Origin: Pseudoxanthomonas sp. PXM01
GTDB taxonomy: Bacteria; Pseudomonadota; Gammaproteobacteria; Xanthomonadales; Xanthomonadaceae
Assembly: GCF_014851815.1 (NCBI RefSeq)
Contig: NZ_JACVAJ010000002.1
Location: forward strand, 992,001-1,056,000
DNA length: 64,000 nt
Reading direction: 5' to 3'
Both the position numbers and the translations under genes were made by a program. Under the pieces are notes generated by a model. It was not told the DNA's origin. It worked only from the letters and a program-made list of their open reading frames with translations, and ran no database searches. Positions 54,346-63,865 of the stretch are shown here, piece after piece (position 1 is the stretch's first letter; each line of letters opens with the position of its first letter).

Positions 54346-54933
54346 ATGCGCATCCTGATGATGTCGTTGATCGTCCTCCTGCTGGTGGCTTGCAAGCCCC
54401 GCATCAGCGAAGAGCAAAGAGCGCAGGCGCTGACCGCGTTCGCGACGGTGGAGCAGGTGTTCCAGCATCCGCGCTGCAGCAACTGCCACATTCCCGGCGA
54501 CGCGCCATTGCAGTTCGATGCGCAGACGCCGCACGCGATGAACGTCACGCGTGGCCCCGAGGGCAAGGGCGCGCCTGGCCTGCCCTGTTCCACCTGCCAC
54601 GCCGAACAGAACGCGCCGGCAAGTTACGGCCCGCATGCGCCACCCGGCGCGCCGCACTGGCAGCTGCCGCCGCCGGATCACAAGATGGCGTGGATCGGCC
54701 TGCCGGCCGACCAGCTGTGCGAGATGATCCAGGACAAGAAGCGCAACGGCGACCGCGACTTCGACGCGCTGCTCAAGCACGTGGCCGAGGACAAGCTGGT
54801 GCTGTGGGGCTGGAATCCCGGTGGCGAACGCGCGCCGGTGCCGGTGCCGCACGACCAGTTCGTCGCCGCCTTCAAGACCTGGAAGGACGCTGGCGGCCCC
54901 TGTCCCACGCCGGCGGCGAGGACATCCGGCTGA
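54346..54933 (+). CDS. dihaem c-type cytochrome lipoprotein
   Basis: A 195-residue lipoprotein (lipobox LLVAC, Cys16) with two haem-binding CxxCH motifs, CSNCH (44-48) and CSTCH (81-85). It begins 9 bp after the large subunit gene, so it is the natural electron acceptor of the periplasmic hydroxylase, linking it to the respiratory chain. The C-terminal half has no haem motif; its WIGLPADQLCEMIQDKKRNG and GWNPGGERAPVP segments resemble Isoquinoline-oxidoreductase-linked cytochromes by character. I take the haem assignment as firm and the partnership as inference. Confidence 0.85.
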   Translation: MRILMMSLIVLLLVACKPRISEEQRAQALTAFATVEQVFQHPRCSNCHIPGDAPLQFDAQTPHAMNVTRGPEGKGAPGLPCSTCHAEQNAPASYGPHAPPGAPHWQLPPPDHKMAWIGLPADQLCEMIQDKKRNGDRDFDALLKHVAEDKLVLWGWNPGGERAPVPVPHDQFVAAFKTWKDAGGPCPTPAARTSG

Positions 54934-55854
54934 TTAGCGTCCCGGTGCGGTCGCCACGACCGCATCGCGGCGGCGGGCGCGCCACAGGCCATCGCTGGCA
55001 AAGATCACCAGGCCGGTCCAGATGGCGGCGAAACCGATCGCGCGCTCGATGCCGAAAGCCTCGCGGAACACCAGCACGCCGATCAGCAGCTGGATGCTGG
55101 GCGCGATGTACTGCAGCAGCCCGACCACCGACAGCGGAATCCGCCGCACGCCGTAGGCGAAGCCGATCAGCGGCACCGCCGTCACCACGCCACCGAAGAT
55201 CAGCAGCAGGTCGTTCTTCCAGCCGTAGCCGCTGACGAAACCGCCCCCGTGGCCGAACTCGCCCCAGACCACATAGGCCAGTGCGGGCAGGAACAGATAG
55301 AGGCTCTCGACGCCCAGGCCGGCCACCGGGTCCACCGCGACCAGCTTGCGCACCAGCCCGTACAGGCCGAACGAGAACGCCAGGCCCAGTGCGATCCACG
55401 GCGGTGAGCCCGCCTGCAGCGTCAGCCACGCCACACCGGCCAGCGCGAAGCCCACCGCGATCCACTGCGCGGGCGTCAGGCGCTCGCGCAGCACCAGCAC
55501 GCCCAGCACCACGTTGATCAGCGGATTGATGAAGTAGCCGAGGCTGGTTTCCACCACATGCCCCGCGTTCACCGCCCAGATGTACAGGCCCCAGTTGAAC
55601 GCGATCAGCAGGCTGCTGACGCCCAGCAGCGGCACCGCGCGCGGCTGGGCACGCACCTGCCGCCACCAGCCGCGCCCGTTCTTGATCAACAGCCAGCCGA
55701 TGACCAGCACCGCACTCCAGACGATGCGGTGCGCAATGATGTGGAACGACGGCACCGCTTTCAGCAGATGCCAGTACAGCGGCACCACGCCCCAGATCAG
55801 GAACGTGCCGGCGGTGATCGCCAGTCCCTTGCGGTCGATGGGAGCAGCGCTCAT
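54934..55854 (-). CDS. rarD: EamA-family transporter RarD
   Basis: A 306-residue ten-helix membrane protein of the drug/metabolite transporter superfamily. RarD features: GTFLIWGVVPLYWHLLKAVP at the start, EIIAHR-like FHIIAHRIVWSAVLVIGWLL, NWGLYIWAVNAGHVVETSLG, YFINPLINVVLGVLVLRERL and LLQYIAPSIQLLIGVLVFRE. In E. coli the gene is named for chloramphenicol sensitivity; the true substrate is unclear. It overlaps the second EamA gene by 4 bp and ends just after the cytochrome gene. Confidence 0.9.
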   Translation of the reverse strand: MSAAPIDRKGLAITAGTFLIWGVVPLYWHLLKAVPSFHIIAHRIVWSAVLVIGWLLIKNGRGWWRQVRAQPRAVPLLGVSSLLIAFNWGLYIWAVNAGHVVETSLGYFINPLINVVLGVLVLRERLTPAQWIAVGFALAGVAWLTLQAGSPPWIALGLAFSFGLYGLVRKLVAVDPVAGLGVESLYLFLPALAYVVWGEFGHGGGFVSGYGWKNDLLLIFGGVVTAVPLIGFAYGVRRIPLSVVGLLQYIAPSIQLLIGVLVFREAFGIERAIGFAAIWTGLVIFASDGLWRARRRDAVVATAPGR

Positions 55855-56759
55855 TTCGATTGCCGCGCACGCGCCAGCGTGATGACCACGACGCCAGCGA
55901 GGATCACCGCCATCGCGCCGAGATCATGCGAGGTGAACGTCTCGCCGGCGATGAAGGCACCGAGGGCCACCGCGATCACCGGATTGACGTAGGCATAGCT
56001 GCCCACCAGCACCGGGCGTGCATGGTGCAGCAGCCAGACGTAGGCGGTGAACGCGATGATCGAACCGAACACCGCCAGATAAGCGACCGCAAGCCCGCCG
56101 TTCAACGTCCAGTCCGCCGTGTTGAAGCGCTCGCCATGCAGCAGCCCGGCGACCACCAGCATCACACCGGCCGCCAGCATCTGCGCCGCTGCCGTCATGA
56201 ACGGCGACGGCAGATCGCGTCCGCGCGACCACACCGAGCCGTAGGCCCAGGCGATCGGCGCGATCAGCAGCAGCACCAGGCCGACGGGAGAGCCGGTCAG
56301 CGAGCTTCCGGCGTTGAGCCAGACCACACCCGCGAAGCCGACGATGATGCCCAGCCACTCGCCCTTCGTCGGATGCTGGCCGCGCATCGCGCCGAACAGG
56401 CCCATCCACAACGGCATCGACGCCACGGCGACCGCGGCCAGCCCGGACGACACGGTCTGCTCGGCGAGCACCACCATCCCATTGCCCATCAGCAACAGCA
56501 GCGCTCCCATCACCAGCAGATTCTTCCACTGCGCGCGCGTCGGCGGCGCGACGCCGCGCCACAGCAGGAACAGGAACATCACCAGGCCCGCCACGACGAA
56601 GCGGCTGCCCGACACCATCAGCAGGGGTGGAAAGCCGCCTTCGAGGGCGAAGCGGATGCCGAGATAGGTCGAGCCCCACACCACGTAGACGATGGCGAGG
56701 GCGGCAGCGACGGCAAGACCGCCACGCGCGGGCGCGGCGGCGGAAACGGGCGAGGTCAT
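55851..56759 (-). CDS. EamA-family transporter (YedA-like)
   Basis: A 302-residue ten-helix transporter: ALAIVYVVWGSTYLGIRFAL, PLLMVSGSRFVVAGLVMFLF, LLVMGALLLLMGNGMVVLAE and, in the second repeat, VLVGSYAYVNPVIAVALGAF. The WGSTYLGIR start is typical of YedA-type exporters of the same superfamily as RarD. Translationally coupled to rarD (stop-start overlap at 55851-55854). Confidence 0.88.
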   Translation of the reverse strand: MTSPVSAAAPARGGLAVAAALAIVYVVWGSTYLGIRFALEGGFPPLLMVSGSRFVVAGLVMFLFLLWRGVAPPTRAQWKNLLVMGALLLLMGNGMVVLAEQTVSSGLAAVAVASMPLWMGLFGAMRGQHPTKGEWLGIIVGFAGVVWLNAGSSLTGSPVGLVLLLIAPIAWAYGSVWSRGRDLPSPFMTAAAQMLAAGVMLVVAGLLHGERFNTADWTLNGGLAVAYLAVFGSIIAFTAYVWLLHHARPVLVGSYAYVNPVIAVALGAFIAGETFTSHDLGAMAVILAGVVVITLARARQSK

Positions 56760-56892
56760 GGAGTTTCGGGGGAAGGACGACGTGCACGCATTCTAGGCCA
56801 GCGGTCCGCATGCGGGATGACAGCGTGGCCGCGCCGCGCTTGAAACCTTTCCCGCCCGCCTTGAATCCAGCTCAAGCCGGACGCGGACGGGT

Positions 56893-57747
56893 TCAGGCCT
56901 GCTCGCGTGCGAGCAGCTGCTGCTTGCGCGGCAGTCCCCATCGATAGCCACCGAGTGAACCGTCGCCGCGGATCACGCGGTGACAGGGCACGACCACGGC
57001 GATGCGGTTGTGCGCGCAGGCACTGGCCACCGCGCGTGCGGCGCGCGGCGCACCCAGCGACTGCGCCAGGCCCGCGTAGCTGACCGTCTCGCCCAGCGGG
57101 ATCTTCATCAGCGCATCCCAGACGCGCTGCTGGAAGCCGGTGCCGAGCAGGTCCACCGGCACCTCGGCGTCGCCACCCGCCAACCGTTCCGCCACTGCGC
57201 GCAGCCGCGGCGCGAGGAAATCGTCGCGACCAGCCTCGACGCGCTCCAGTTGCGCCAGCGGAAACTCCTCCCGTAGCCGCTGCTCAAGCACGGCATCGTC
57301 GTCGCCCAGTTCCACCGCGCAGATGCCACGCTCGGTGGCCGCCACCAGCGTGCGGCCCAGCACCGTGTCGACCAGCGTCCAGCGGATGGCCACGCCGTGT
57401 CCGCCCGCGCGGTAGGTGGCCGGCGTCATGCCCAGCTTGGCGGCGCCCTGTTCGTACAACCGCGAGGGCGAGCCGTAGCCCGCGTCGTACAACGCGGTGG
57501 TGACGTCACGGCCTTCCCGCAGGGCGCTCTTCAAGGTGCCCAGCTTCTTCCTCGCCAGGTACTCCGCCGGACTCAGTCCGAAGCGGGCACGGAAGCGGCG
57601 CTGCAGGTGCGAAGCGCTGAGGCCGGTGCGCGAGGCCAGGTCCGACAGCGAGGGTTCGCCTTCGTCGAGCAGGCGGCGCGCCAGCTCCAGCGGATCGCTG
57701 GAACTGGCGGATGGAGGGGGGAGTGATCGGCGCGGCATGGTGTCCAT
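56893..57747 (-). CDS. Ada-like AraC/O6-alkylguanine-DNA methyltransferase
   Basis: A 284-residue fusion of an AraC-type helix-turn-helix (LSDLASRTGLSASHLQRRFR, AEYLARKKLGTLKSAL) and a DNA-alkyl transferase domain with methyl acceptor Cys255 in VVPCHRVIRGDGSLGGYRWG. It repairs O6-methylguanine by irreversible transfer to its Cys. Compared with E. coli Ada it lacks the N-terminal zinc Cys domain that senses phosphotriester damage, so it cannot be switched on the Ada way. The start may be slightly later than 57747; the first 20 residues are Ser/Pro-rich and unstructured. Confidence 0.9.
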   Translation of the reverse strand: MDTMPRRSLPPPSASSSDPLELARRLLDEGEPSLSDLASRTGLSASHLQRRFRARFGLSPAEYLARKKLGTLKSALREGRDVTTALYDAGYGSPSRLYEQGAAKLGMTPATYRAGGHGVAIRWTLVDTVLGRTLVAATERGICAVELGDDDAVLEQRLREEFPLAQLERVEAGRDDFLAPRLRAVAERLAGGDAEVPVDLLGTGFQQRVWDALMKIPLGETVSYAGLAQSLGAPRAARAVASACAHNRIAVVVPCHRVIRGDGSLGGYRWGLPRKQQLLAREQA

Positions 57748-57821
57748 GCGCCCAGACTAGGGCGCGCGCCGCGGTCGGGCTATCCGGATCTTGCGCAGGG
57801 AACGGATCCCTGCGCTGATCG

Positions 57822-60002
57822 TCACTGGGCCCAACGGCCCGGACCCGGCGAATCGGGCAGCACCTGCGCCGACAGCTTGCGGTCCTGTCCCAGGATGCCG
57901 ATGGCGTCGGACAGGATCGTGGCCGATTCGCGCAACAGCGGATCGGGGCGCTTGTCGGCGAGCTTCTCGCGCTGCGCATCCTTCACGATGTCGCGCTCGG
58001 AGGCGCCCAGACCGTCATCGGCCAGATCTTCGGCGAGCGGATCCAGCGCCAGTCCCAGCGTCTTGCGTTCGGCCTGCCGCTGCTTGCGCTGGGTGTCCTG
58101 GCGATCGCGTTCGGCACGACGCTCGGCCTCGTTGAGCGAGACGTACTTCTTGGCGGCTTCAGCACGGAACTGCGCCACGTCCTCGGACCACCACTGGAAC
58201 TCCTTGTCCTTGGCCGAGCGCGCCGCATGCAGCGCCTCCAGCTTCGGCAGCAGCGGCGCGAAGTTGCCGTACTGCGTGTGCGGGACCGCGGCGATCCGCG
58301 TCCACGGCAGCGCATTGTCGTACGTGCTCTCGCCGTACTCGCTGGCGTCGACGCTGACCGGGAACGCGATGTCCGGCACCACGCCCTTGTGCTGCGTACT
58401 GCCACCGGCCACGCGGAAGAACTGGGCGATGGTCAGCTTGACCGAACCGAAACGCGGTGCCTCGTTCGCAGGCCAGCGGTCCAGGTCGACCATGTTCTGC
58501 ACGGTGCCCTTGCCGAAGCTGGTCTCGCCGATCACCAAGCCGCGTCCGTAGTCCTGGATGGCGCCGGCGAAGATCTCCGATGCCGACGCGGACCCGCGGT
58601 TGATCAGCACGGCCAGCGGGCCGTCCCATGCCACGCCGGTCTTGCGGTCGCTGTTGACGGTCACCCGGCCACCGGATTCGCGCACCTGCACCACCGGCCC
58701 CTTGTCGATGAACAGGCCGGTGAGCTCCACCGCCTCGTCCAGCGAACCGCCGCCGTTGTTGCGCAGGTCCATCACCACGCCGTCGACACCCTGCGATTTG
58801 AACTGGGCGAGCAGCTTGGCGATGTCGCGGGTCGCGGAATTGAAGTCGTTCGGGTTGCGGCGACGGCCTTCGAAGTCCTGGTAGAACGCGGGCAGCTTGA
58901 TCACGCCAATGCGTCGCGCCGGTTCGTCACCGCTGGCCGGCAGTGTGATGGTCTCGGCCTTGGCCGCCTGCTCCTCCAGCTTGACCTTCTGCCGGGTGAT
59001 GGTGACCTGCGCGTGCTTGCCGTCGATGCCCGCCTCGACCGGGATGTACTCGATGCGGACCTGGGTGTCCTTCTTGCCGCGGATCTGGGCCACCACATCG
59101 TCGATGCGCCAGCCGATCACGTCGGTCATCGGACCGGACTTGCCCTGGCCGACGGCGACGATGCGGTCGCCGATCTTCAGCTTGCCGCTGAGATCCGCCG
59201 GTCCGCCCGGCACGATCTCGCGGATCGCCACCAGGTCGTCCTGCCGTTGCAGCACCGCGCCGATGCCTTCCAGCGACAGCGACATCGACTGGTTGAAGTT
59301 CTCGGCGGTGCGCGGGGTGAAGTAATCCGTGTGCGGATCGATCGCGCTGGTGTAGGCGTTGAGGAAGGTCTGGAAGACATCCTCGGTTTTCAGTTCGTTG
59401 ATGCTCCGCTGCAGGTTCGCATAACGCTTGTCCAGCGTCTTGCGGATGTCGTCGGGCTTCTTGCCGGCCAGCTTCAGGCGCAGCCAGTCGTTCATCACCG
59501 ACTTCCGCCAGATCGCGTCCAGCGCCTTGCCGTCTGCGGCCCACGGCGCGTCCTCGCGGTCGTACTCCCAGCGTTCGTCGCCGGTGAAGTCGAAGTCCTG
59601 CTTCAGCAGCGCGCGCGCGAATGCCACGCGCTGGCCGACGCGCTGCTTGTAGACGGTGAAGATCTCGTACGCCGGCGCCAGGTCGCCCGAGCGGATGGCG
59701 TCGTCCATCTTGGTCTTGTACGGCGCGAAGCGCGCCACGTCCGCCGCGGTGAAGAACTGCTTGCCGCCATCGAGCGCCTCGAAGTACCGCTTGAACACTT
59801 CCTGCGACAGCGTGTCATCCAGCGGGCGCGGCCGGTACGCGTAGCGGCTGTCGGACAGCAGGCCGTACACGAGCTTGGACGTGTTGGCCTGGTCGGCGGT
59901 GGGGGCCACCGTGATCGCATCGCCATCGCCGCGCGCGAGCAGCGCCAGCGGGGTCGACAGGGCCAGGGCCAGCAGCAGGAGGGGGGCTTTCTTCAGTGTC
60001 AT
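57822..60002 (-). CDS. prc: tail-specific protease Prc (S41 family)
   Basis: A 726-residue carboxy-terminal processing protease. After a signal peptide (LLLALALSTPLALLARG) comes the Prc N-terminal helical domain, a PDZ domain (about 240-330, with GIGAVLQRQDDLVAIREIVP), the S41 catalytic part with VMDLRNNGGGSL, catalytic Ser in NRGSASASEIFAGAIQDYGR and Lys in GETSFGKGTVQN, and a C-terminal DUF3340-like helical region. It trims or degrades periplasmic proteins at their C-termini, including cell-wall enzymes. The 212 bp upstream separate it from lipA and contain nothing I can name. Confidence 0.93.
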   Translation of the reverse strand: MTLKKAPLLLLALALSTPLALLARGDGDAITVAPTADQANTSKLVYGLLSDSRYAYRPRPLDDTLSQEVFKRYFEALDGGKQFFTAADVARFAPYKTKMDDAIRSGDLAPAYEIFTVYKQRVGQRVAFARALLKQDFDFTGDERWEYDREDAPWAADGKALDAIWRKSVMNDWLRLKLAGKKPDDIRKTLDKRYANLQRSINELKTEDVFQTFLNAYTSAIDPHTDYFTPRTAENFNQSMSLSLEGIGAVLQRQDDLVAIREIVPGGPADLSGKLKIGDRIVAVGQGKSGPMTDVIGWRIDDVVAQIRGKKDTQVRIEYIPVEAGIDGKHAQVTITRQKVKLEEQAAKAETITLPASGDEPARRIGVIKLPAFYQDFEGRRRNPNDFNSATRDIAKLLAQFKSQGVDGVVMDLRNNGGGSLDEAVELTGLFIDKGPVVQVRESGGRVTVNSDRKTGVAWDGPLAVLINRGSASASEIFAGAIQDYGRGLVIGETSFGKGTVQNMVDLDRWPANEAPRFGSVKLTIAQFFRVAGGSTQHKGVVPDIAFPVSVDASEYGESTYDNALPWTRIAAVPHTQYGNFAPLLPKLEALHAARSAKDKEFQWWSEDVAQFRAEAAKKYVSLNEAERRAERDRQDTQRKQRQAERKTLGLALDPLAEDLADDGLGASERDIVKDAQREKLADKRPDPLLRESATILSDAIGILGQDRKLSAQVLPDSPGPGRWAQ

Positions 60003-60214
60003 TGCGTACTCGTGGCCCGGGGGCCCGTCAGGCTGGAACGGATTGCGGATTCGACAGAAGGACAGTGCACAAAGTTGCGCGCGTTGTCATCTGCCTATCG
60101 GCAGCCTAAGGGCCACGATGTAGGGAAAGGTGAACCGCGGCACTGCCACGACCCGGACAGCGGGCGCGGGAAACCCGCCGGGCATGGCCCGACGTCACAC
60201 GTCGTGCAGGCGGT

Positions 60215-61246
60215 TCAGCCCGCGTGGCGGGCGGTGAAGGCGGCCTGCGCGGCCTGCTGGTCGGCGTGGTACGACGAACGCACCAGCGGACCGGAAGCGA
60301 CATGGCTGAAGCCCAGCGCCATGCCGTAGTCCTCCAGTGCCTTGAACTCGTCCGGGGTCCAGTAGCGCAGCACCGGGTGGTGATGTGGCGTGGGCTGCAG
60401 GTACTGACCGATGGTGACCATGTCGACGTCGTGCGCACGCAGGTCGCGCAGCGTGCCCTGAACCTGCTCCATGGTCTCGCCCAGGCCGAGCATGATCCCG
60501 GACTTGGTGGGCAGGTGCGGATGCTGCTGCTTGAAGCGCTGCAGCAGGGTCAGCGACCACTGGTAGTCGGCGCCGGGACGGACGTTCGTGTACAGCTCCG
60601 GCACCGTTTCGATGTTGTGGTTGAACACGTCCGGCGGGTTGACCGCCAGGATCTCCAGCGCGCGGTCCATGCGGCCCTTGCCGCGGAAATCCGGGGTGAG
60701 GATCTCGATGCGCGTGGCCGGCGAATGCTCGCGGATGGCCGTGATGCAGTCGACGAAGTGCTGGGCACCGCCATCGCGCAGGTCGTCGCGGTCCACGCTG
60801 GTCACCACGACGTACTTCAGGCCCATGTCGGCCACGGTGTTCGCCAGGCTCAGCGGTTCGGACGGATCCGGCGGCTTCGGCCGGCCGTGGGCGACGTCGC
60901 AGAACGAGCAGCGGCGCGTGCAGACCTCGCCCAGGATCATGAAGGTGGCCGTGCCATGACCGAAGCACTCGTGGATGTTCGGGCAGCTGGCCTCTTCGCA
61001 GACCGTGACCAGGCGGTTCTCGCGCAGCTTGGCCTTGAGCTTGGCGACCGAGCCGTCGGACGGGATGCGCACGCGGATCCACGAGGGTTTGCGCAGCACC
61101 GGGGCGTCGGCGAACTGGACGGGCGAGCGCGCGATCTTGTCGCCACCCAGCTGCTTGGCGCCCGTTTCGAGCGGGGCCGCGGCGACGGTGGAAACGATCT
61201 GCAGGGGGATTTCCCGGGCGCTGGCCGGGCGGGCGGAATCGGTCAT
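60215..61246 (-). CDS. lipA: lipoyl synthase LipA
   Basis: A 343-residue radical-SAM enzyme inserting two sulfurs into octanoyl groups on lipoate-dependent enzymes. Both iron-sulfur clusters are visible: auxiliary cluster [12 protein letters not shown], and radical-SAM cluster [10 protein letters not shown] (CxxxCxxC). The C-terminal RSSYHAD supplies the conserved Ser ligand. Also [20 protein letters not shown]. An N-terminal extension of about 40 residues precedes the usual start. The lipB partner is not adjacent on this side. Confidence 0.95.
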   Translation of the reverse strand: MTDSARPASAREIPLQIVSTVAAAPLETGAKQLGGDKIARSPVQFADAPVLRKPSWIRVRIPSDGSVAKLKAKLRENRLVTVCEEASCPNIHECFGHGTATFMILGEVCTRRCSFCDVAHGRPKPPDPSEPLSLANTVADMGLKYVVVTSVDRDDLRDGGAQHFVDCITAIREHSPATRIEILTPDFRGKGRMDRALEILAVNPPDVFNHNIETVPELYTNVRPGADYQWSLTLLQRFKQQHPHLPTKSGIMLGLGETMEQVQGTLRDLRAHDVDMVTIGQYLQPTPHHHPVLRYWTPDEFKALEDYGMALGFSHVASGPLVRSSYHADQQAAQAAFTARHAG

Positions 61247-61349
61247 GCGGCAATTCTACTCCCCGACCCTTCCGCATCGGCGCAGACGTGGCGTCCCGCG
61301 TCCGGAATCCAGCGTCCCGCCCCATGGCGCGACCGTGGACGCGGGCAAT

Positions 61350-61384
61350 AAAAAAGCCCGCAACAGCTAGGCTATTGCGGGCTT
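61350..61384 (-). terminator. intrinsic terminator of the AsmA-like gene
   Basis: Arms AAGCCCGCAA (61354-61363) and TTGCGGGCTT (61375-61384), 11-base loop; on the minus strand it runs into T6, so it ends transcription coming from the AsmA-like gene. The remaining 61385-61650 is less GC-rich and holds no gene I can support; an antisense or small RNA is possible but unsupported. Confidence 0.88.
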
Positions 61385-61650
61385 GCTCCCTCCCCCACGT
61401 CGGGATGCGGGGCCATCGTGAAGGGTGGGTTACAGGTGTTGCACGCTGCACTGCAAAACAGAACCGGGCGGTTCACTCGCCACTGTTGTGATGTCACGAA
61501 TATGAATGCGAGCAAAACCCGCGCCACTGCTGCGTGTTACCGATATCAGACCAATTGCCGGGCCGTTCCTCAGAATCTCGATTACGTTCCTCAACGCATT
61601 TACCTGAACAGGGCAACCGCACCGTCCTGGCGCAACTGCGCGCTTCCTGC

Positions 61651-63828
61651 CTATTTCAGGTAGTGGGGACGTCCGTCGTACCAGTCCCGGGCGCGGACAA
61701 GGTGGAGCTTGCGCTGGGTCCCCTGCACTTCCATGCCGACGCTCAGCGCGCGCCAGCGGGCATACAGATCGCCCTGCCGCTGTCCGCCCTGCAGGCGCAG
61801 CCGCGCCAGCATGTCGTAGCGGTCGTTGCGCGCGTGCATCCGGTCGAGCACCAACAGGTCATCGCGCCATTGCAGGCGGCCCCTGACCTGCGCCTGGCCG
61901 GCATCGACCAGTTTGTAGACCCAGGCCGGGTACTCCTTCTGTCGCGAGAACAAGGCCAGCAGGAAGCCGACATCCTTCATCGTCACGTCGGCTCCGCCGC
62001 CGGCGCTGATCGGCCGATCGACGTCCAGCCGTGCCCGGTCCAGCGTCACCCGCGCCCACCAGCCACGCCGCGATTCCCCGCCGGGCTCGGTGAAGCCGAC
62101 ATTGCGCACCTGCACGGTGCTGCCGTCCGCGACGAACAGCCGCCGCTTCAGGTCGGCGCGGCGCAGCTTCAGGTCCAGGTCGATATCGCCACGCAGCTGC
62201 ACGCCCGCCAGATGCATGCGGGTGCCGCGCCCGGCGATGCGGACCGTGCCGTGCCCCACCTCGCCCGCCGCATCCAGTGACAGATCGCCGCTGAGCACGC
62301 CGGCACCCGCGTCGAAACGCATGTGCCGGCGCGGCAGGAACGGGTTATAGACACGCAGGTCCGGCACGCGGGCGTCCTTGAACACCACCCTCGCCTGCAA
62401 TGCGTCGCGCAGCTGCGCCAACGGCCCATCGGCATTGATCGACAGGGCCAGATGCCTCCCCTGCACGTAGGGCGCTCCGGGCGTCTTCAGCGACGCCACG
62501 TCGAAGCGGTCCATCGTCGCCTGCAGTCGCGGCACCAGGGCGCCCCCCTTGCCCGCATCCAGCCGGATGTCGGCGCGGGCGCGACCACGGATGCGGTTGC
62601 CCATCACCTCGGCCACCGCGTCGACCTCCGGCACGGCGATGCGGCTGCCTGCCGCCAGCTGTCCATCCGCCACCTGCACGTCGGCACTGACCGAGCCCGC
62701 ACCATCGAGTTTCAACCAGGGCGCCTGAGGGAACAGCCCCGACAGCCAGCGCAGGGAGTCGAAATGCCAGGCCCCCACCACATGGCCGGACGCGCGCGGC
62801 AGCAGACCGGCGAAATCGCGCAGGGGCACACTCCGTCCCCGCAGGCGCAGGTCGGCTTCGATCGCCAGCCTGCCGTCGGCCTGCGGCGGTACGGTCGCCT
62901 TCAGCACGATGTCCTCGTCCACCGCCACGTCGATGCCGAGGATGTCGTTGCGCACCGCGCCGGCGATGTCGTTGCCGGCCACGGCCATCGTCCACTGCGC
63001 GCGACCGCCGGGCGTGAGTTGGCCACGCTCGAAGCCCAAGTCGATGTCGGCGCGTCCTTCTCCGGGCACCAGTTTCACCGCGACGTCGCCACGTGGACCG
63101 ACGGCCACGTTCAGGCCGGCAGTGCGACCGCCCAGCTTCACGCCCAGCCGCGTCTTCGAAAGTTTGTCGAGGCCGGCCGCGTCCTCGCGCCGATGCCGGT
63201 CGATCGCGAAGCGAACATCCAGCGTCGCCTCGCGCAATACTTCCTGGCCATCGCGGAGCAGGCGCGCACCGGCGAACCCGGCGGTCGAGGGCATCAGTTC
63301 CATCGGCCCACCGCGCAGCTGCTTGTAGAAGCCGACCTCGCCGCGGCCCGTGCCAAGCAGTTCGAACCCGTCGAAGAAGCCGCGCCGGATTGAATCGCTG
63401 GCGATGCGGTCGAACTGCAGCTCCCAGCCACCCTCTCGCGGCGGCGGCGGCACCCGTTCCTTCGCAACGCGCCGGACACCGCCATGCACGTCGTGCACAT
63501 GCACCTCGGGCACGTGCAATCGTCGCGACAGCAGGGGCCACAGCGCAATGCGTCCTTCCACGTGCGCCGCCTGCGCCTCCCAGGCGATGCGACGCGACTG
63601 GCCCTGCAGCGCCACCTCGCGCAGGCTGACGCGTCCAGGCCACAAGGTGTGGCCGGAAGACCAATGCATCTGGAAACGTTCCGGCTTCCGGTTCACGGTC
63701 CTCTCGCCCAGTGACGTATTGAGGAACACGTTGCCAGCGACCAGGTAGAGCGCATACGTCGCGACCAGGGCAATCAGTGCCCATGCCAGCCAGCGCAAGT
63801 ATTTCGTGCGAAAGGATGTCCGTTCCAT
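61651..63828 (-). CDS. AsmA/DUF748-like inner-membrane protein, 725 aa
   Basis: One N-terminal membrane helix (YLRWLAWALIALVATYALYL) followed by about 690 residues of repetitive beta-strands with alternating hydrophobic pattern and few Cys, such as RGFFDGFELLGTGRGEVGFY, GRADIDLGFERGQLTPGGRA and DLDLKLRRADLKRRLFV. This is the character of AsmA-like/DUF748 and YhdP-type bridge proteins that move phospholipids across the periplasm or influence outer-membrane assembly. I assign it by form, not by a diagnostic motif. Met at 63828 is chosen; MRHPVQ six codons earlier is an alternative. It ends at a strong terminator. Confidence 0.72.
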   Translation of the reverse strand: MERTSFRTKYLRWLAWALIALVATYALYLVAGNVFLNTSLGERTVNRKPERFQMHWSSGHTLWPGRVSLREVALQGQSRRIAWEAQAAHVEGRIALWPLLSRRLHVPEVHVHDVHGGVRRVAKERVPPPPREGGWELQFDRIASDSIRRGFFDGFELLGTGRGEVGFYKQLRGGPMELMPSTAGFAGARLLRDGQEVLREATLDVRFAIDRHRREDAAGLDKLSKTRLGVKLGGRTAGLNVAVGPRGDVAVKLVPGEGRADIDLGFERGQLTPGGRAQWTMAVAGNDIAGAVRNDILGIDVAVDEDIVLKATVPPQADGRLAIEADLRLRGRSVPLRDFAGLLPRASGHVVGAWHFDSLRWLSGLFPQAPWLKLDGAGSVSADVQVADGQLAAGSRIAVPEVDAVAEVMGNRIRGRARADIRLDAGKGGALVPRLQATMDRFDVASLKTPGAPYVQGRHLALSINADGPLAQLRDALQARVVFKDARVPDLRVYNPFLPRRHMRFDAGAGVLSGDLSLDAAGEVGHGTVRIAGRGTRMHLAGVQLRGDIDLDLKLRRADLKRRLFVADGSTVQVRNVGFTEPGGESRRGWWARVTLDRARLDVDRPISAGGGADVTMKDVGFLLALFSRQKEYPAWVYKLVDAGQAQVRGRLQWRDDLLVLDRMHARNDRYDMLARLRLQGGQRQGDLYARWRALSVGMEVQGTQRKLHLVRARDWYDGRPHYLK

Positions 63829-63865
63829 TTGCACAGGATGCCGCATCCGGTGCCGCCGGAGGACG

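Noticed and set aside
58227..60329. 700-residue frame antisense to prc
   Set aside because: Shadow frame; prc has complete catalytic motifs.
61385..61650. Small RNA or small gene between the terminator and the AsmA-like gene
   Set aside because: The region is less GC-rich, but I could find no promoter, terminator of its own, or credible frame.
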